Notes under the pieces: model-generated | The model's input: only the letters and a program-made list of their open reading frames with translations | Told to the model about the DNA's origin: nothing | The model's database searches: none | Translations under genes and position numbers: made by a program | Part shown: piece by piece, positions 1 to 12,189 of the stretch | Numbering within the stretch: the stretch's first letter is position 1 | Layout: the number at the start of each line of letters is the position of its first letter | Assembly (NCBI GenBank): GCA_964035015.1 | Contig: OZ036013.1 | Coordinates: 11,225,266-11,289,265, forward strand | Length of the DNA stretch: 64,000 nt | Source: Corallium rubrum | Taxonomy: Eukaryota; Cnidaria; Anthozoa; Scleralcyonacea; Coralliidae | Reading direction: 5' to 3'

Positions 1-3000
1 GTTTGTTGCGATTTGTTGCGATTTGTTGCGATTTGTTGCGATTTGTTGCGATTTGTTGCGATTTGTTGCGATTTGTTGCGATTTGTTGCGATTTGTTGCG
101 ATTTGTTGCGATTTGTTGCGATTTGTTGTGATTTGTTGCGATTTGTTGCGATTTGTTGTGATTTGTTGCGATTTGTTGTGATTTGTTGCGATTTGTTGTG
201 ATTTGTTGCGATTTGTTGCGATTGGTTGTGATTTGTTGCGATTTGTTGCGATTTGTTGTGATTTGTTGCGATTTGTTGCGATTTGTTGCGATTTGTTGCG
301 ATTTGTTGCGATTTGTTGCGATTTGTTGTGATTTGTTGCGATTTGTTGCGATTTGTTGCGATTTGTTGCGATTTGTTGTGATTTGTTGCGATTTGTTGCG
401 ATTTGTTGCGATTTGTTGCGATTTGTTGTGATTTGTTGCGATTTGTTGCGATTTGTTGCGATTTGTTGCGATTTGTTGTGATTTGTTGCGATTTGTTGCG
501 ATTTGTTGTGATTTGTTGCGATTTGTTATGATTTGTTGCGATTTGTTGCGATTTGTTGCGATTTGTTGCGATTTGTTGCGATTTGTTGCGATTTGTTGCG
601 ATTTGTTGCGATTTGTTGCGATTTGTTGTGATTTGTTGCGATTTGTTGTGATTTGTTGCGATTTGTTGCGATTTGTTGTGATTTGTTGCGATTTGTTGCG
701 ATTTGTTGTGATTTGTTGCGATTTGTTGCGATTTGTTGCGATTTGTTGCGATTTGTTGCGATTTGTTGTGATTTGTTGCGATTTGTTGCGATTTGTTGTG
801 ATTTGTTGCGATTTGTTGCGATTTGTTGCGATTTGTTGCGATTTGTTGTGATTTGTTGCGATTTGTTGCGATTTGTTGCGATTTGTTGCGATTTGTTGCG
901 ATTTGTTGCGATTTGTTGCGATTTGTTGCGATTTGTTGCGATTTGTTGCGATTTGTTGCGATTTGTTGCGATTTGTTGTGATTTGTTGTGATTTGTTGTG
1001 ATTTGTTGCGATTTGTTGCGATTTGTTGTGATTTGTTGCGATTTGTTGTGATTTGTTGCGATTTGTTGCGATTTGTTGCGATTTGTTGCGATTTGTTGCG
1101 ATTTGTTGCGATTTGTTGTGATTTGTTGTGATTTGTTGCGATTTGTTGCGATTTGTTGTGATTTGTTGCGATTTGTTGCGATTTGTTGCGATTTGTTGCG
1201 ATTTGTTGTGATTTGTTGTGATTTGTTGCGATTTGTTGCGATTTGTTGTGATTTGTTGTGATTTGTTGCGATTTGTTGCGATTTGTTGCGATTTGTTGCG
1301 ATTTGTTGCGATTTGTTGCGATTTGTTGCGATTTGTTGCGATTTGTTGCGATTTGTTGCGATTTGTTGCGATTTGTTGTGATTTGTTGCGATTTGTTGCG
1401 ATTTGTTGTGATTTGTTGCGATTTGTTGTGATTTGTTGCGATTTGTTGTGATTTGTTGTGATTTGTTGCGATTTGTTGCGATTTGTTGCGATTTGTTGCG
1501 ATTTGTTGCGATTTGTTGTGATTTGTTGCGATTTGTTGCGATTTGTTGCGATTTGTTGCGATTTGTTGTGATTTGTTGCGATTTGTTGCGATTTGTTGCG
1601 ATTTGTTGCGATTTGTTGTGATTTGTTGCGATTTGTTGCGATTTGTTGCGATTTGTTGCGATTTGTTGCGATTTGTTGTGATTTGTTGCGATTTGTTGCG
1701 ATTTGTTGCGATTTGTTGCGATTTGTTGTGATTTGTTGCGATTTGTTGCGATTTGTTGTGATTTGTTGATTTTTGTTGCGATTTGTTGCGATTTGTTGCG
1801 ATTTGTTGCGATTTGTTGCGATTTGTTGTGATTTGTTGCGATTTGTTGCGATTTGTTGCGATTTGTTGCGATTTGTTGCGATTTGTTGTGATTTGTTGCG
1901 ATTTGTTGCGATTTGTTGCGATTTGTTGCGATTTGTTGTGATTTGTTGCGATTTGTTGCGATTTGTTGTGATTTGTTGCGATTTGTTATGATTTGTTGCG
2001 ATTTGTTGCGATTTGTTGTGATTTGTTGCGATTTGTTGTGATTTGTTGCGATTTGTTGTGATTTGTTGCGATTTGTTGCGATTTGTTGTGATTTGTTGCG
2101 ATTTGTTGCGATTTGTTGTGATTTGTTGCGATTTGTTGCGATTTGTTGCGATTTGTTGTGATTTGTTGTGATTTGTTGTGATTTGTTGCGATTTGTTGCG
2201 ATTTGTTGTGATTTGTTGCGATTTGTTGTGATTTGTTGCGATTTGTTGTGATTTGTTGCGATTTGTTGCGATTTGTTGTGATTTGTTGCGATTTGTTGCG
2301 ATTTGTTGTGATTTGTTGCGATTTGTTGCGATTTGTTGCGATTTGTTGTGATTTGTTGTGATTTGTTGCGATTTGTTGCGATTTGTTGTGATTTGTTGTG
2401 GTTTGTTGCGATTTGTTGCGATTTGTTGCGATTTGTTGCGATTTGTTGCGATTTGTTGCGATTTGTTGCGATTTGTTGCGATTTGTTGCGATTTGTTGCG
2501 ATTTGTTGCGATTTGTTGCGATTTGTTGCGATTTGTTGTGATTTGTTGCGATTTGTTGCGATTTGTTGTGATTTGTTGCGATTTGTTGTGATTTGTTGCG
2601 ATTTGTTATGATTTGTTGCGATTTGTTGCGATTTGTTGTGATTTGTTGCGATTTGTTGCGATTTGTTGTGATTTGTTGCGATTTGTTGCGATTTGTTGCG
2701 ATTTGTTGCGATTTGTTGCGATTTGTTGTGATTTGTTGCGATTTGTTGCGATTTGTTGCGATTTGTTGCGATTTGTTGTGATTTGTTGCGATTTGTTGCG
2801 ATTTGTTGCGATTTGTTGCGATTTGTTGTGATTTGTTGCGATTTGTTGCGATTTGTTGCGATTTGTTGTGATTTGTTGCGATTTGTTGCGATTTGTTGTG
2901 ATTTGTTGCGATTTGTTGCGATTTGTTGTGATTTGTTGCGATTTGTTGCGATTTGTTGCGATTTGTTGTGATTTGTTGTGATTTGTTGCGATTTGTTGCG

Positions 3001-6000
3001 ATTTGTTGAGATTTGTTGTGGTTTGTTGCGATTTGTTGCGATTTGTTGCGATTTGTTGCGATTTGTTGCGATTTGTTGCGATTTGTTGCGATTTGTTGTG
3101 ATTTGTTGCGATTTGTTGTGATTTGTTGCGATTTGTTGTGATTTGTTGCGATTTGTTGCGATTTGTTGTGATTTGTTGTGATTTGTTGCGATTTGTTGTG
3201 ATTTGTTGCGATTTGTTGCGATTTGTTGCGATTTGTTGCGATTTGTTGCGATTTGTTGTGATTTGTTGCGATTTGTTGCGATTTGTTGCGATTTGTTGCG
3301 ATTTGTTGTGATTTGTTGCGATTTGTTGCGATTTGTTGCGATTTGTTGCGATTTGTTGCGATTTGTTGTGATTTGTTGCGATTTGTTGCGATTTGTTGCG
3401 ATTTGTTGCGATTTGTTGTGATTTGTTGCGATTTGTTGCGATTTGTTGTGATTTGTTGCGATTTGTTATGATTTGTTGCGATTTGTTGCGATTTGTTGCG
3501 ATTTGTTGCGATTTGTTGCGATTTGTTGCGATTTGTTGCGATTTGTTGCGATTTGTTGCGATTTGTTGCGATTTGTTGCGATTTGTTGTGATTTGTTGTG
3601 ATTTGTTGCGATTTGTTGCGATTTGTTGTGGTTTGTTGTGGTTTGTTGCGATTTGTTGCGATTTGTTGCGATTTGTTGCGATTTGTTGCGATTTGTTGCG
3701 ATTTGTTGCGATTTGTTGCGATTTGTTGCGATTTGTTGCGATTTGTTGCGATTTGTTGTGATTTGTTGCGATTTGTTGCGATTTGTTGTGATTTATTGCG
3801 ATTTGTTGTGATTTGTTGCGATTTGTTGTGATATGTTGCGATTTGTTGCGATTTGTTGTGATTTGTTGCGATTTGTTGCGATTTGTTGTGATTTGTTGCG
3901 ATTTGTTGCGATTTGTTGCGATTTGTTGCGATTTGTTGCGATTGGTTGTGATTTGTTGCGATTTGTTGCGATTTGTTGCGATTTGTTGCGATTTGTTGTG
4001 ATTTGTTGCGATTTGTTGCGATTTGTTGCGATTTGTTGCGATTTGTTGTGATTTGTTGCGATTTGTTGCGATTTGTTGCGATTTGTTGCGATTTGTTGTG
4101 ATTTGTTGCGATTTGTTGCGATTTGTTGTGATTTGTTGCGATTTGTTATGATTTGTTGCGATTTGTTGCGATTTGTTGCGATTTGTTGCGATTTGTTGCG
4201 ATTTGTTGCGATTTGTTGCGATTTGTTGCGATTTGTTGCGATTTGTTGTGATTTGTTGTGATTTGTTGTGATTTGTTGCGATTTGTTGCGATTTGTTGTG
4301 ATTTGTTGCGATTTGTTGCGATTTGTTGTGATTTGTTGCGATTTGTTGCGATTTGTTGCGATTTGTTGCGATTTGTTGCGATTTGTTGTGATTTGTTGCG
4401 ATTTGTTGCGATTTGTTGCGATTTGTTGCGATTTGTTGTGATTTGTTGCGATTTGTTGCGATTTGTTGCGATTTGTTGCGATTTGTTGTGATTTGTTGCG
4501 ATTTGTTGCGATTTGTTGCGATTTGTTGCGATTTGTTGTGATTTGTTGCGATTTGTTGCGATTTGTTGTGATTTGTTGCGATTTGTTGTGATTTGTTGCG
4601 ATTTGTTGCGATTTGTTGCGATTTGTTGCGATTTGTTGCGATTTGTTGCGATTTGTTGCGATTTGTTGCGATTTGTTGCGATTTGTTGCGATTTGTTGTG
4701 ATTTGTTGTGATTTGTTGTGATTTGTTGCGATTTGTTGCGATTTGTTGTGATTTGTTGCGATTTGTTGTGATTTGTTGCGATTTGTTGCGATTTGTTGCG
4801 ATTTGTTGCGATTTGTTGTGATTTGTTGTGATTTGTTGCGATTTGTTGCGATTTGTTGTGGTTTGTTGTGGTTTGTTGCGATTTGTTGCGATTTGTTGCG
4901 ATTTGTTGCGATTTGTTGCGATTTGTTGCGATTTGTTGCGATTTGTTGCGATTTGTTGTGGTTTGTTGCGATTTGTTGCGATTTGTTGTGATTTGTTGCG
5001 ATTTGTTGTGATTTGTTGCGATTTGTTGTGATTTGTTGTGATTTGTTGCGATTTGTTGCGATTTGTTGCGATTTGTTGCGATTTGTTGCGATTTGTTGTG
5101 ATTTGTTGCGATTTGTTGCGATTTGTTGCGATTTGTTGCGATTTGTTGTGATTTGTTGCGATTTGTTGCGATTTGTTGCGATTTGTTGCGATTTGTTGTG
5201 ATTTGTTGCGATTTGTTGCGATTTGTTGCGATTTGTTGCGATTTGTTGCGATTTGTTGTGATTTGTTGCGATTTGTTGCGATTTGTTGCGATTTGTTGCG
5301 ATTTGTTGTGATTTGTTGCGATTTGTTGCGATTTGTTGTGATTTGTTGCGATTTGTTGCGATTTGTTGCGATTTGTTGCGATTTGTTGCGATTTGTTGCG
5401 ATTTGTTGTGATTTGTTGCGATTTGTTGCGATTTGTTGCGATTTGTTGCGATTTGTTGCGATTTGTTGTGATTTGTTGCGATTTGTTGCGATTTGTTGCG
5501 ATTTGTTGCGATTTGTTGTGATTTGTTGCGATTTGTTGCGATTTGTTGTGATTTGTTGCGATTTGTTATGATTTGTTGCGATTTGTTGCGATTTGTTGCG
5601 ATTTGTTGCGATTTGTTGCGATTTGTTGCGATTTGTTGCGATTTGTTGCGATTTGTTGTGATTTGTTGTGATTTGTTGTGATTTGTTGCGATTTGTTGCG
5701 ATTTGTTGTGATTTGTTGCGATTTGTTGTGATTTGTTGCGATTTGTTGTGATTTGTTGCGATTTGTTGCGATTGGTTGTGATTTGTTGCGATTTGTTGCG
5801 ATTTGTTGCGATTTGTTGCGATTTGTTGCGATTTGTTGCGATTTGTTGTGATTTGTTGTGATTTGTTGTGATTTGTTGCGATTTGTTGCGATTTGTTGTG
5901 ATTTGTTGCGATTTGTTGTGATTTGTTGCGATTTGTTGTGATTTGTTGCGATTTGTTGCGATTTGTTGTGATTTGTTGCGATTTGTTGCGATTTGTTGTG

Positions 6001-8598
6001 ATTTGTTGCGATTTGTTGCGATTTGTTGCGATTTGTTGTGATTTGTTGTGATTTGTTGCGATTTGTTGCGATTTGTTGTGATTTGTTGTGATTTGTTGCG
6101 ATTTGTTGCGATTTGTTGTGATTTGTTGTGGTTTGTTGCGATTTGTTGCGATTTGTTGCGATTTGTTGCGATTTGTTGCGATTTGTTGCGATTTGTTGCG
6201 ATTTGTTGCGATTTGTTGCGATTTGTTGCGATTTGTTGCGATTTGTTGCGATTTGTTGTGATTTGTTGCGATTTGTTGCGATTTGTTATGATTTGTTGCG
6301 ATTTGTTGCGATTGGTTGTGATTTGTTGCGATTTGTTGCGATTTGTTGTGATTTGTTGCGATTTGTTGCGATTTGTTGCGATTTGTTGCGATTTGTTGCG
6401 ATTTGTTGTGATTTGTTGCGATTTGTTGCGATTTGTTGCGATTTGTTGCGATTGGTTGTGATTTGTTGCGATTTGTTGCGATTGGTTGTGATTTGTTGCG
6501 ATTTGTTGCGATTTGTTGTGATTTGTTGCGATTTGTTGCGATTTGTTGCGATTTGTTGCGATTTGTTGCGATTGGTTGTGATTTGTTGCGATTTGTTGCG
6601 ATTTGTTGCGATTTGTTGCGATTGGTTGTGATTTGTTGCGATTTGTTGCGATTTGTTGCGATTTGTTGCGATTTGTTGTGATTTGTTGCGATTTGTTGCG
6701 ATTTGTTGTGATTTGTTGCGATTTGTTATGATTTGTTGCGATTTGTTGCGATTTGTTGCGATTTGTTGCGATTTGTTGCGATTTGTTGCGATTTGTTGCG
6801 ATTTGTTGCGATTTGTTGCGATTTGTTGTGATTTGTTGTGATTTGTTGTGATTTGTTGCGATTTGTTGCGATTTGTTGTGATTTGTTGCGATTTGTTGTG
6901 ATTTGTTGCGATTTGTTGTGATTTGTTGCGATTTGTTGCGATTTGTTGTGATTTGTTGCGATTTGTTGCGATTTGTTGCGATTTGTTGCGATTTGTTGCG
7001 ATTTGTTGCGATTTGTTGTGATTTGTTGTGATTTGTTGTGATTTGTTGCGATTCGTTGCGATTTGTTGTGATTTGTTGCGATTTGTTGTTATTTGTTGCG
7101 ATTTGTTGTGATTTGTTGCGATTTGTTGCGATTGGTTGTGATTTGTTGCGATTTGTTGCGATTTGTTGTGATTTGTTGCGATTTGTTGCGATTTGTTGCG
7201 ATTTGTTGTGATTTGTTGTGATTTGTTGCGATTTGTTGCGATTTGTTGTGATTTGTTGTGATTTGTTGCGATTTGTTGCGATTTGTTGTGATTTGTTGTG
7301 GTTTGTTGCGATTTGTTGCGATTTGTCGCGATTTGTTGCGATTTGTTGCGATTTGTTGCGATTTGTTGCGATTTGTTGCGATTTGTTGCGATTTGTTGCG
7401 ATTTGTTGCGATTTGTTGCGATTTGTTGTGATTTGTTGCGATTTGTTGCGATTTGTTATGATTTGTTGCGATTTGTTGCGATTGGTTGTGATTTGTTGCG
7501 ATTTGTTGCGATTTGTTGTGATTTGTTGCGATTTGTTGCGATTTGTTGCGATTTGTTGCGATTTGTTGCGATTGGTTGTGATTTGTTGCGATTTGTTGCG
7601 ATTTGTTGCGATTTGTTGCGATTTGTTGTGATTTGTTGCGATTTGTTGCGATTTGTTGCGATTTGTTGCGATTGGTTGTGATTTGTTGCGATTTGTTGCG
7701 ATTTGTTGCGATTTGTTGTGATTTGTTGCGATTTGTTGCGATTGGTTGTGATTTGTTGCGATTTGTTGCGATTTGTTGTGATTTGTTGCGATTTGTTGCG
7801 ATTTGTTGCGATATGTTGTGATTTGTTGTGATTTGTTGCGATTTGTTGCGATTTGTTGTGATTTGTTGTGGTTTGTTGCGATTTGTTGCGATTTGTCGCG
7901 ATTTGTTGCGATTTGTTGCGATTTGTTGCGATTTGTTGCGATTTGTTGCGATTTGTTGCGATTTGTTGCGATTTGTTGCGATTTGTTGCGATTTGTGGCG
8001 ATTTGTTGTGATTTGTTGCGATTTTTTGCGATTTGTTGTGATTTGTTGCGATTTGTTGTGATTTGTTGCGATTTGTTGTGATTTGTTGCGATTTGTTGCG
8101 ATTGGTTGTGATTTGTTGCGATTTGTTGCGATTTGTTGTGATTTGTTGCGATTTGTTGCGATTTGTTGCGATTTGTTGCGATTTGTTGCGATTGGTTGTG
8201 ATTTGTTGCGATTTGTTGCGATTTGTTGCGATTTGTTGCGATTTGTTGCGATTTGTTGCGATTTGTTGTGATTTGTTGCGATTTGTTGCGATTTGTTGCG
8301 ATTTGTTGCGATTGGTTGTGATTTGTTGCGATTTGTTGCGATTTGTTGCGATTTGTTGTGATTTGTTGCGATTTGTTGCGATTTGTTGCGATTTCTTGTG
8401 ATTTGTTGTGATTTGTTGTGGTTTGTTGCGATTTGTTGCGATTTGTTGCGATTTGTTGCGATTTGTTGAGATTTGTTGTGATTTGTTGTGATTTTTTTCG
8501 ATTTGTTGCGATTTGTTGTGATTTGTTGTGATTTTTTGCGATTTGTTGCGATTTGTTGCGATTTGTTGCATTTGTTGCGATTTGTTGCGATTTGTTTC
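1..8598. repeat. 10-bp satellite array, unit ATTTGTTGCG
   Basis: About 860 head-to-tail copies of ATTTGTTGCG fill the start of the window and probably continue to its left. The main variant is ATTTGTTGTG, a C-to-T change at the unit's only CpG; rarer variants are ATTTGTTATG, ATTGGTTGTG, GTTTGTTGCG and ATTTGTCGCG. The 10-bp phase holds from base 1 to about 8565; only then does a unit lose a base. Blocks of variants recur at longer spacing: 6048-6461 matches 7218-7631 (offset 1170), and 3631-3650 matches 4861-4880 (offset 1230). This shows higher-order duplication. The long open frames on both strands are a by-product of a 10-bp unit with no stop codon. Confidence 0.98.
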
Positions 8599-8770
8599 GA
8601 ATTGTCTCTCAGAACAGTAACTTCTTTTACAGCCTTTAAGACGGGTTTAGAAACCTTTTTACTAAGTAATCCATCCGACTCCCACACAGCAATCAGGTAG
8701 AACAGTGGCTTTTTAAAATAATTGTCAAGTAATTTTACTGACGATTTTCCGTGTTTTTTAAGTAACGTTG
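8599..8770. other. Short non-repetitive spacer between satellite and microsatellite
   Basis: About 170 bp of ordinary-looking sequence. On the minus strand it is open and reads as a Lys/Val-rich peptide (KPVLKAVKEVTV and neighbours) in the same frame as the satellite. I do not recognise it. It could be a decayed exon fragment or simply chance; no splice signals or start support it. Confidence 0.4.
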
Positions 8771-8852
8771 ATGTATGTATGTATGTACTGTATGTATGTA
8801 TGTATGTATGTATGTATGTATGTATGTATGTATGTATGTATGTATGTATGTA

Positions 8853-8947
<95 letters not shown>
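8771..8947. repeat. (TATG)n / (TG)n microsatellite
   Basis: TATG repeats to about 8858, then an uninterrupted (TG)n run to about 8931, then a few more TATG units. The TG run probably arose from or alternates with the TATG tract. No gene is present. Confidence 0.97.
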
Positions 8948-9300
8948 CTGTTGCGGTTTGTAGCGGTTGTTCCGGTTTGTTGCGATGATTAGTATTAGGT
9001 CTGTCTGAAGTCACTCTTCCAAAAAAGAAATCGTTGCTAATGAAATGTCATAAAAACTAGTTAAAATACAACACATTTCAACAATTTTTCAATGTTGTGT
9101 TTACTGGGTTGACTTATCACTGTATATGGGTGCTTTTGGCTGACGGGAATGACGCTGTAACAGTTACTTTAGCCTAACGAGTAATTCGTGAAGGGTGATT
9201 GATGAGTCAGTTGCTGCAAAATTCTCACCATTGAGATTTCTCCTGGGGCTAAAGCCCCCCAGCCCCCCCCCCCTCCCCCCCCCCATACTCTACGCCTATG

Positions 9301-9735
9301 ATCTCTCAAGCAGCTTCTTTGGTTGTCAGTTAACGTTTCTCTACGTTATAGAGATCTCAAGTTAGCGTTCAAATGTATCAATGGTTTCGCCCCCGAATAC
9401 CTATCTAGAAAGTTTATTTTAAAGTCGCAAAAACATGACCGCGACACAAGGAAGAATGACATGTTGGCAATCCCCCTCTACCAGTCTACGACGGGCCCTT
9501 TTTCTGTTTAGAGCAGTAAAATTGTGGAATGATTAGCCCGACCATTTAAAATCCGAAAACAATTTTAAAAGTTTTAAATCTGCTTTAAGATCTTATCTAT
9601 TTGAAGAATTTTACAGTGATTCCTAGATTTCTAACTTTTGTGTCTTTTATATTTCTATTGTAATTTTTCATTGTAATTAATATCCAAAAAGCCCTTCTGG
9701 GAGATGTAAATATTTTTAAATAAAATAAATCTGTT
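9301..9735 (+). mobile_element. Non-LTR retrotransposon 3' remnant (C-terminal RT region and tail)
   Basis: The frame reads through a 'YRDLKLAFKCINGFAPEYLS' segment, the block that follows the reverse transcriptase domain in CR1/L2/RTE-like LINEs. After a frameshift, 'FRAVKLWND' and a 'FKSFKSALRSYLFEEF'-like helix follow. The tail at 9690-9731 (AAAAGCCCTTCTGGGAGAT, then an A/T-rich end) matches the tail of the remnant at 53.0-54.1 kb, so both belong to one family. The copy is truncated and frameshifted, hence dead. Confidence 0.8.
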
Positions 9736-9858
9736 GCGATTTGTCGCAAATCGCATCGTGTAACATAGCCTTTACTCTTAAAAGGGATTAGCCAATGGGA
9801 ATTTTGCGTACATTATTTAGCTACGCATGCGTAGAACGAATATCTTGAGTGTATACGG

Positions 9859-10462
9859 AACAGTGTTACCAACCTTGGAATTTTATCCCAAGATCTTGGG
9901 ATTTTTTGAAGGAGTTGAGGATTTTTTTGGGATTTTTTTCTCAGGGATTCAACTTGGGATTTTTCTTGGGATTTTTCCAGAGCAAACAGTTTCGATTTTA
10001 AAAAGCTGATTTCAATGTTAATTATTATTTTTTTTGGACAAGATGAAGTACTCTATCCAAATGAAGTATGTCAAACGGCGATAGAGACCTGGGAACTAGT
10101 CAGTAAATGAAGCTGTGAACCTTGGGATTTTTTGGTAAAAAGCAGGGAATCTTGGGATATTTTCAGAGCTTTACTCATAGAGATCATATAAATACTAGAG
10201 GGGGCATCCTATCTTAATTTCAGCCAACCACGGGTAACCAATTGAACGCCGCCATCTTGGATTTTTTTCAGGCAAACATTAGGCGCGTTGGTTGGCAAAG
10301 GACCCGACTGGGTCTAGTACATTTGCCAACCAATTGACTGAAATACCATAGGTAATGGCGGCCCCCATGTGGTTACCAAATTTTCCCGCCAATGCCCCCT
10401 CTAGTCTTTATACGATCTCTATCGTCAAGAGAAAACTTGACTTGGCAACACTGATACGGAAA
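9859..10462. mobile_element. TIR DNA element, interrupted by a second element
   Basis: The ends are inverted: CGGAACAGTGTTACCAA on the left and TTGGCAACACTGATACGG on the right. The body repeats an 'accttgggattttt' motif and has no coding frame. A second element sits inside it at 10177-10423. Confidence 0.6.
10177..10423. mobile_element. Nested MITE (TIR with CTAGAGGGGGCAT)
   Basis: Imperfect inverted repeats (AGATCATATAAATACTAGAG on the left, its complement at 10393-10423 on the right) enclose an inner palindromic region around GCCAACCAATTGA. It lies within the 9859-10462 element, so it inserted later. Confidence 0.65.
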
Positions 10463-10734
10463 CGTCTTCAATACACGGCCGACATGAGCGAGGATACCCC
10501 GAGCTCAAAGTCAAACATCTCTACTGAAAATCGTCGCTCGACCATAATTCTTCCACGAGCGCATAGCACGAAGGTTGGGCTTGCCATGTAGAATACGGTT
10601 TGTTGACAACTCGTTGAATTTTCGTGATGTACGAACCCAAATACCCTTCTCAAATTCATCAGTTTCAAATGTCCTCAGAACTCACTTGAGCCAGCACGCA
10701 CGTGGACTGCGAACTGCCCCATGAAAGTACCCGA

Positions 10735-11015
10735 TTTTCTATGCGTTTCCGACTACTCAAATCAGTAGAGACATGGATGATTTTTTTATCGCTTCCGAAG
10801 TGTCAGTTCTATTAACCGCGGATCAATTTCAAAGCACTCACGAGGTGTATTCTCATGTACCACGTGTAAACATCCAATTGTTAACTCGTAACTTATCACG
10901 TGGTACATAAGAATACACCTCGTGATTGCCTTGAAATTGATCTGCGGTTAACGAAACTGTCGCTTGGGAAGCGATGAAAACATCGCCTATGTCTCGCTCT
11001 ACTGATTTGACTAGT
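10735..11015. mobile_element. Fold-back (palindromic) element
   Basis: The left arm (GAGGTGTATTCTCATGTACC and neighbours) is answered by its complement at about 10900-10930, and the outer CAGTAGAGACATGGATGAT by its complement at about 10980-11010. The arms are about 120 bp and imperfect. There is no coding content. Confidence 0.7.
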
Positions 11016-11845
11016 AAATCCAAAAAATTGCCCACTCCGCTTCCGCGCCTCCCAGAGAGCCTGCTTCGCAGGCTAATTTATGAATTGCCGGTCGGATCGG
11101 CCTTTAACATGGGAGGACTAAGTACGAAGCTGTCAAAGTTTAAAATATGGCGGCCTAGCACGTTCATGCTGTTCATCTTACCTGAGCCGTAGAAGTTTAC
11201 TTCATAACATGACTCAGCTCTTGACGTTGAAGAAAAGAGAGAATATTACAATTTTAAATCTAGTGACCTAAATTGTGTACAAAGTGTATTGGAAACGCTG
11301 TTTGTTGGTTTTTATAGAGCAATGCCTTGTCTAGTACTGTCTCGAAGACTGGTTTCAGTGACTTGCGGGGAAACGTAAGTGTCTTGTAACAAAGTTATAT
11401 CACAGTCGTGTAGGCTATACTGCAGTTTAGAGGTTGAAGTTTGATGGGACTCCGTGACGAATTCACCTTTACTGCGCATCCCACAAGCTTCTCTGATGAT
11501 TGTGCCTCATAAGATTGGGGCTTTTTTCGGTGGTCGGTGGGGGTTCGCGACCGGCTCGTGCTCGGTGGGGGTTCGGGACCGGCTCGTGCTCGGTGGGGGT
11601 TTGGGACCGCCGAGCGTACAACATTTTCAGGTTTTCAGGTTCCCGACACTTTTCAAGTTAGGGTTAGGGTTACCCCCGGGAAATTCACATTTTTGAGATT
11701 AGGGTTCGGGGGGGGGGGGGGGGAAGGGTTTCATTAAAAACCTCTTTATTAAACAATTTCCAGTAACTTACTGGATACAATGCCTTTACAATTACAGTAG
11801 TTTATTGGTTACAACGTGCGGATCGGCTGGGGATAATCCATTCAC
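11016..11845. other. Non-coding stretch with G-rich short repeats
   Basis: No gene recognised. At 11530-11610 the phrase 'gctcggtgggggttcgggaccg' recurs about three times. A short TTAGGG-like run is near 11660 and a poly-G run at 11709-11724. The TTAGGG run is too short to be a telomere relic. Confidence 0.5.
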
Positions 11846-12015
11846 AGGATTCTTGTTAACCGGAAGGAGAGCTATATAGAGTTCACTGTGTTCATCAGCC
11901 AATGAAATACCAATGTGAAACGGATTATCCCAGAGTCTCTCGTTTCCCGGGTGGGGAACGTGGGCTCTGGGAACGAGATTGGGGACTCCCGAGGCGAGTT
12001 CTTTCCGAGGACTCC
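11835..12015. mobile_element. MITE copy, family shared with 40.66-40.85 kb
   Basis: The segment from GGATAATCC through TATATAGAGTTCACTGTGTT and TCATCAGCCAATGAAAT to CGGATTATCCCAGAGTCTCT and GTTTCCCGGGTGGGGAACG is repeated, about 90% alike, at 40690-40830. The GGATAATCC/GGATTATCC ends are inverted. Confidence 0.65.
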
Positions 12016-12189
12016 CGACTGCTCTTCGTGTATGATATATTACGTAATAGATATAGATACGTTTAATAGAAGAACACCTTGCAGCTAAAAGCTGAACTGC
12101 GTGTACAGATATATCAAAATTTCATATCAAAAAAATTTTAAACTAACTAAAATGAACTAAACTACAGACTACCTTAAAAAGCTAAATAA

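Noticed and set aside
7089..9014. 641-codon minus-strand open frame (NRNKSQQIAT repeats) and the many plus-strand LRFVAICCDL frames
   Set aside because: A 10-bp unit without stop codons is open in all frames of both strands. Codons follow the repeat and there is no independent sign of coding.
11650..11670. Telomere-like TTAGGGTTAGGG
   Set aside because: Only about two units, next to other G-rich text. No interstitial telomere array.
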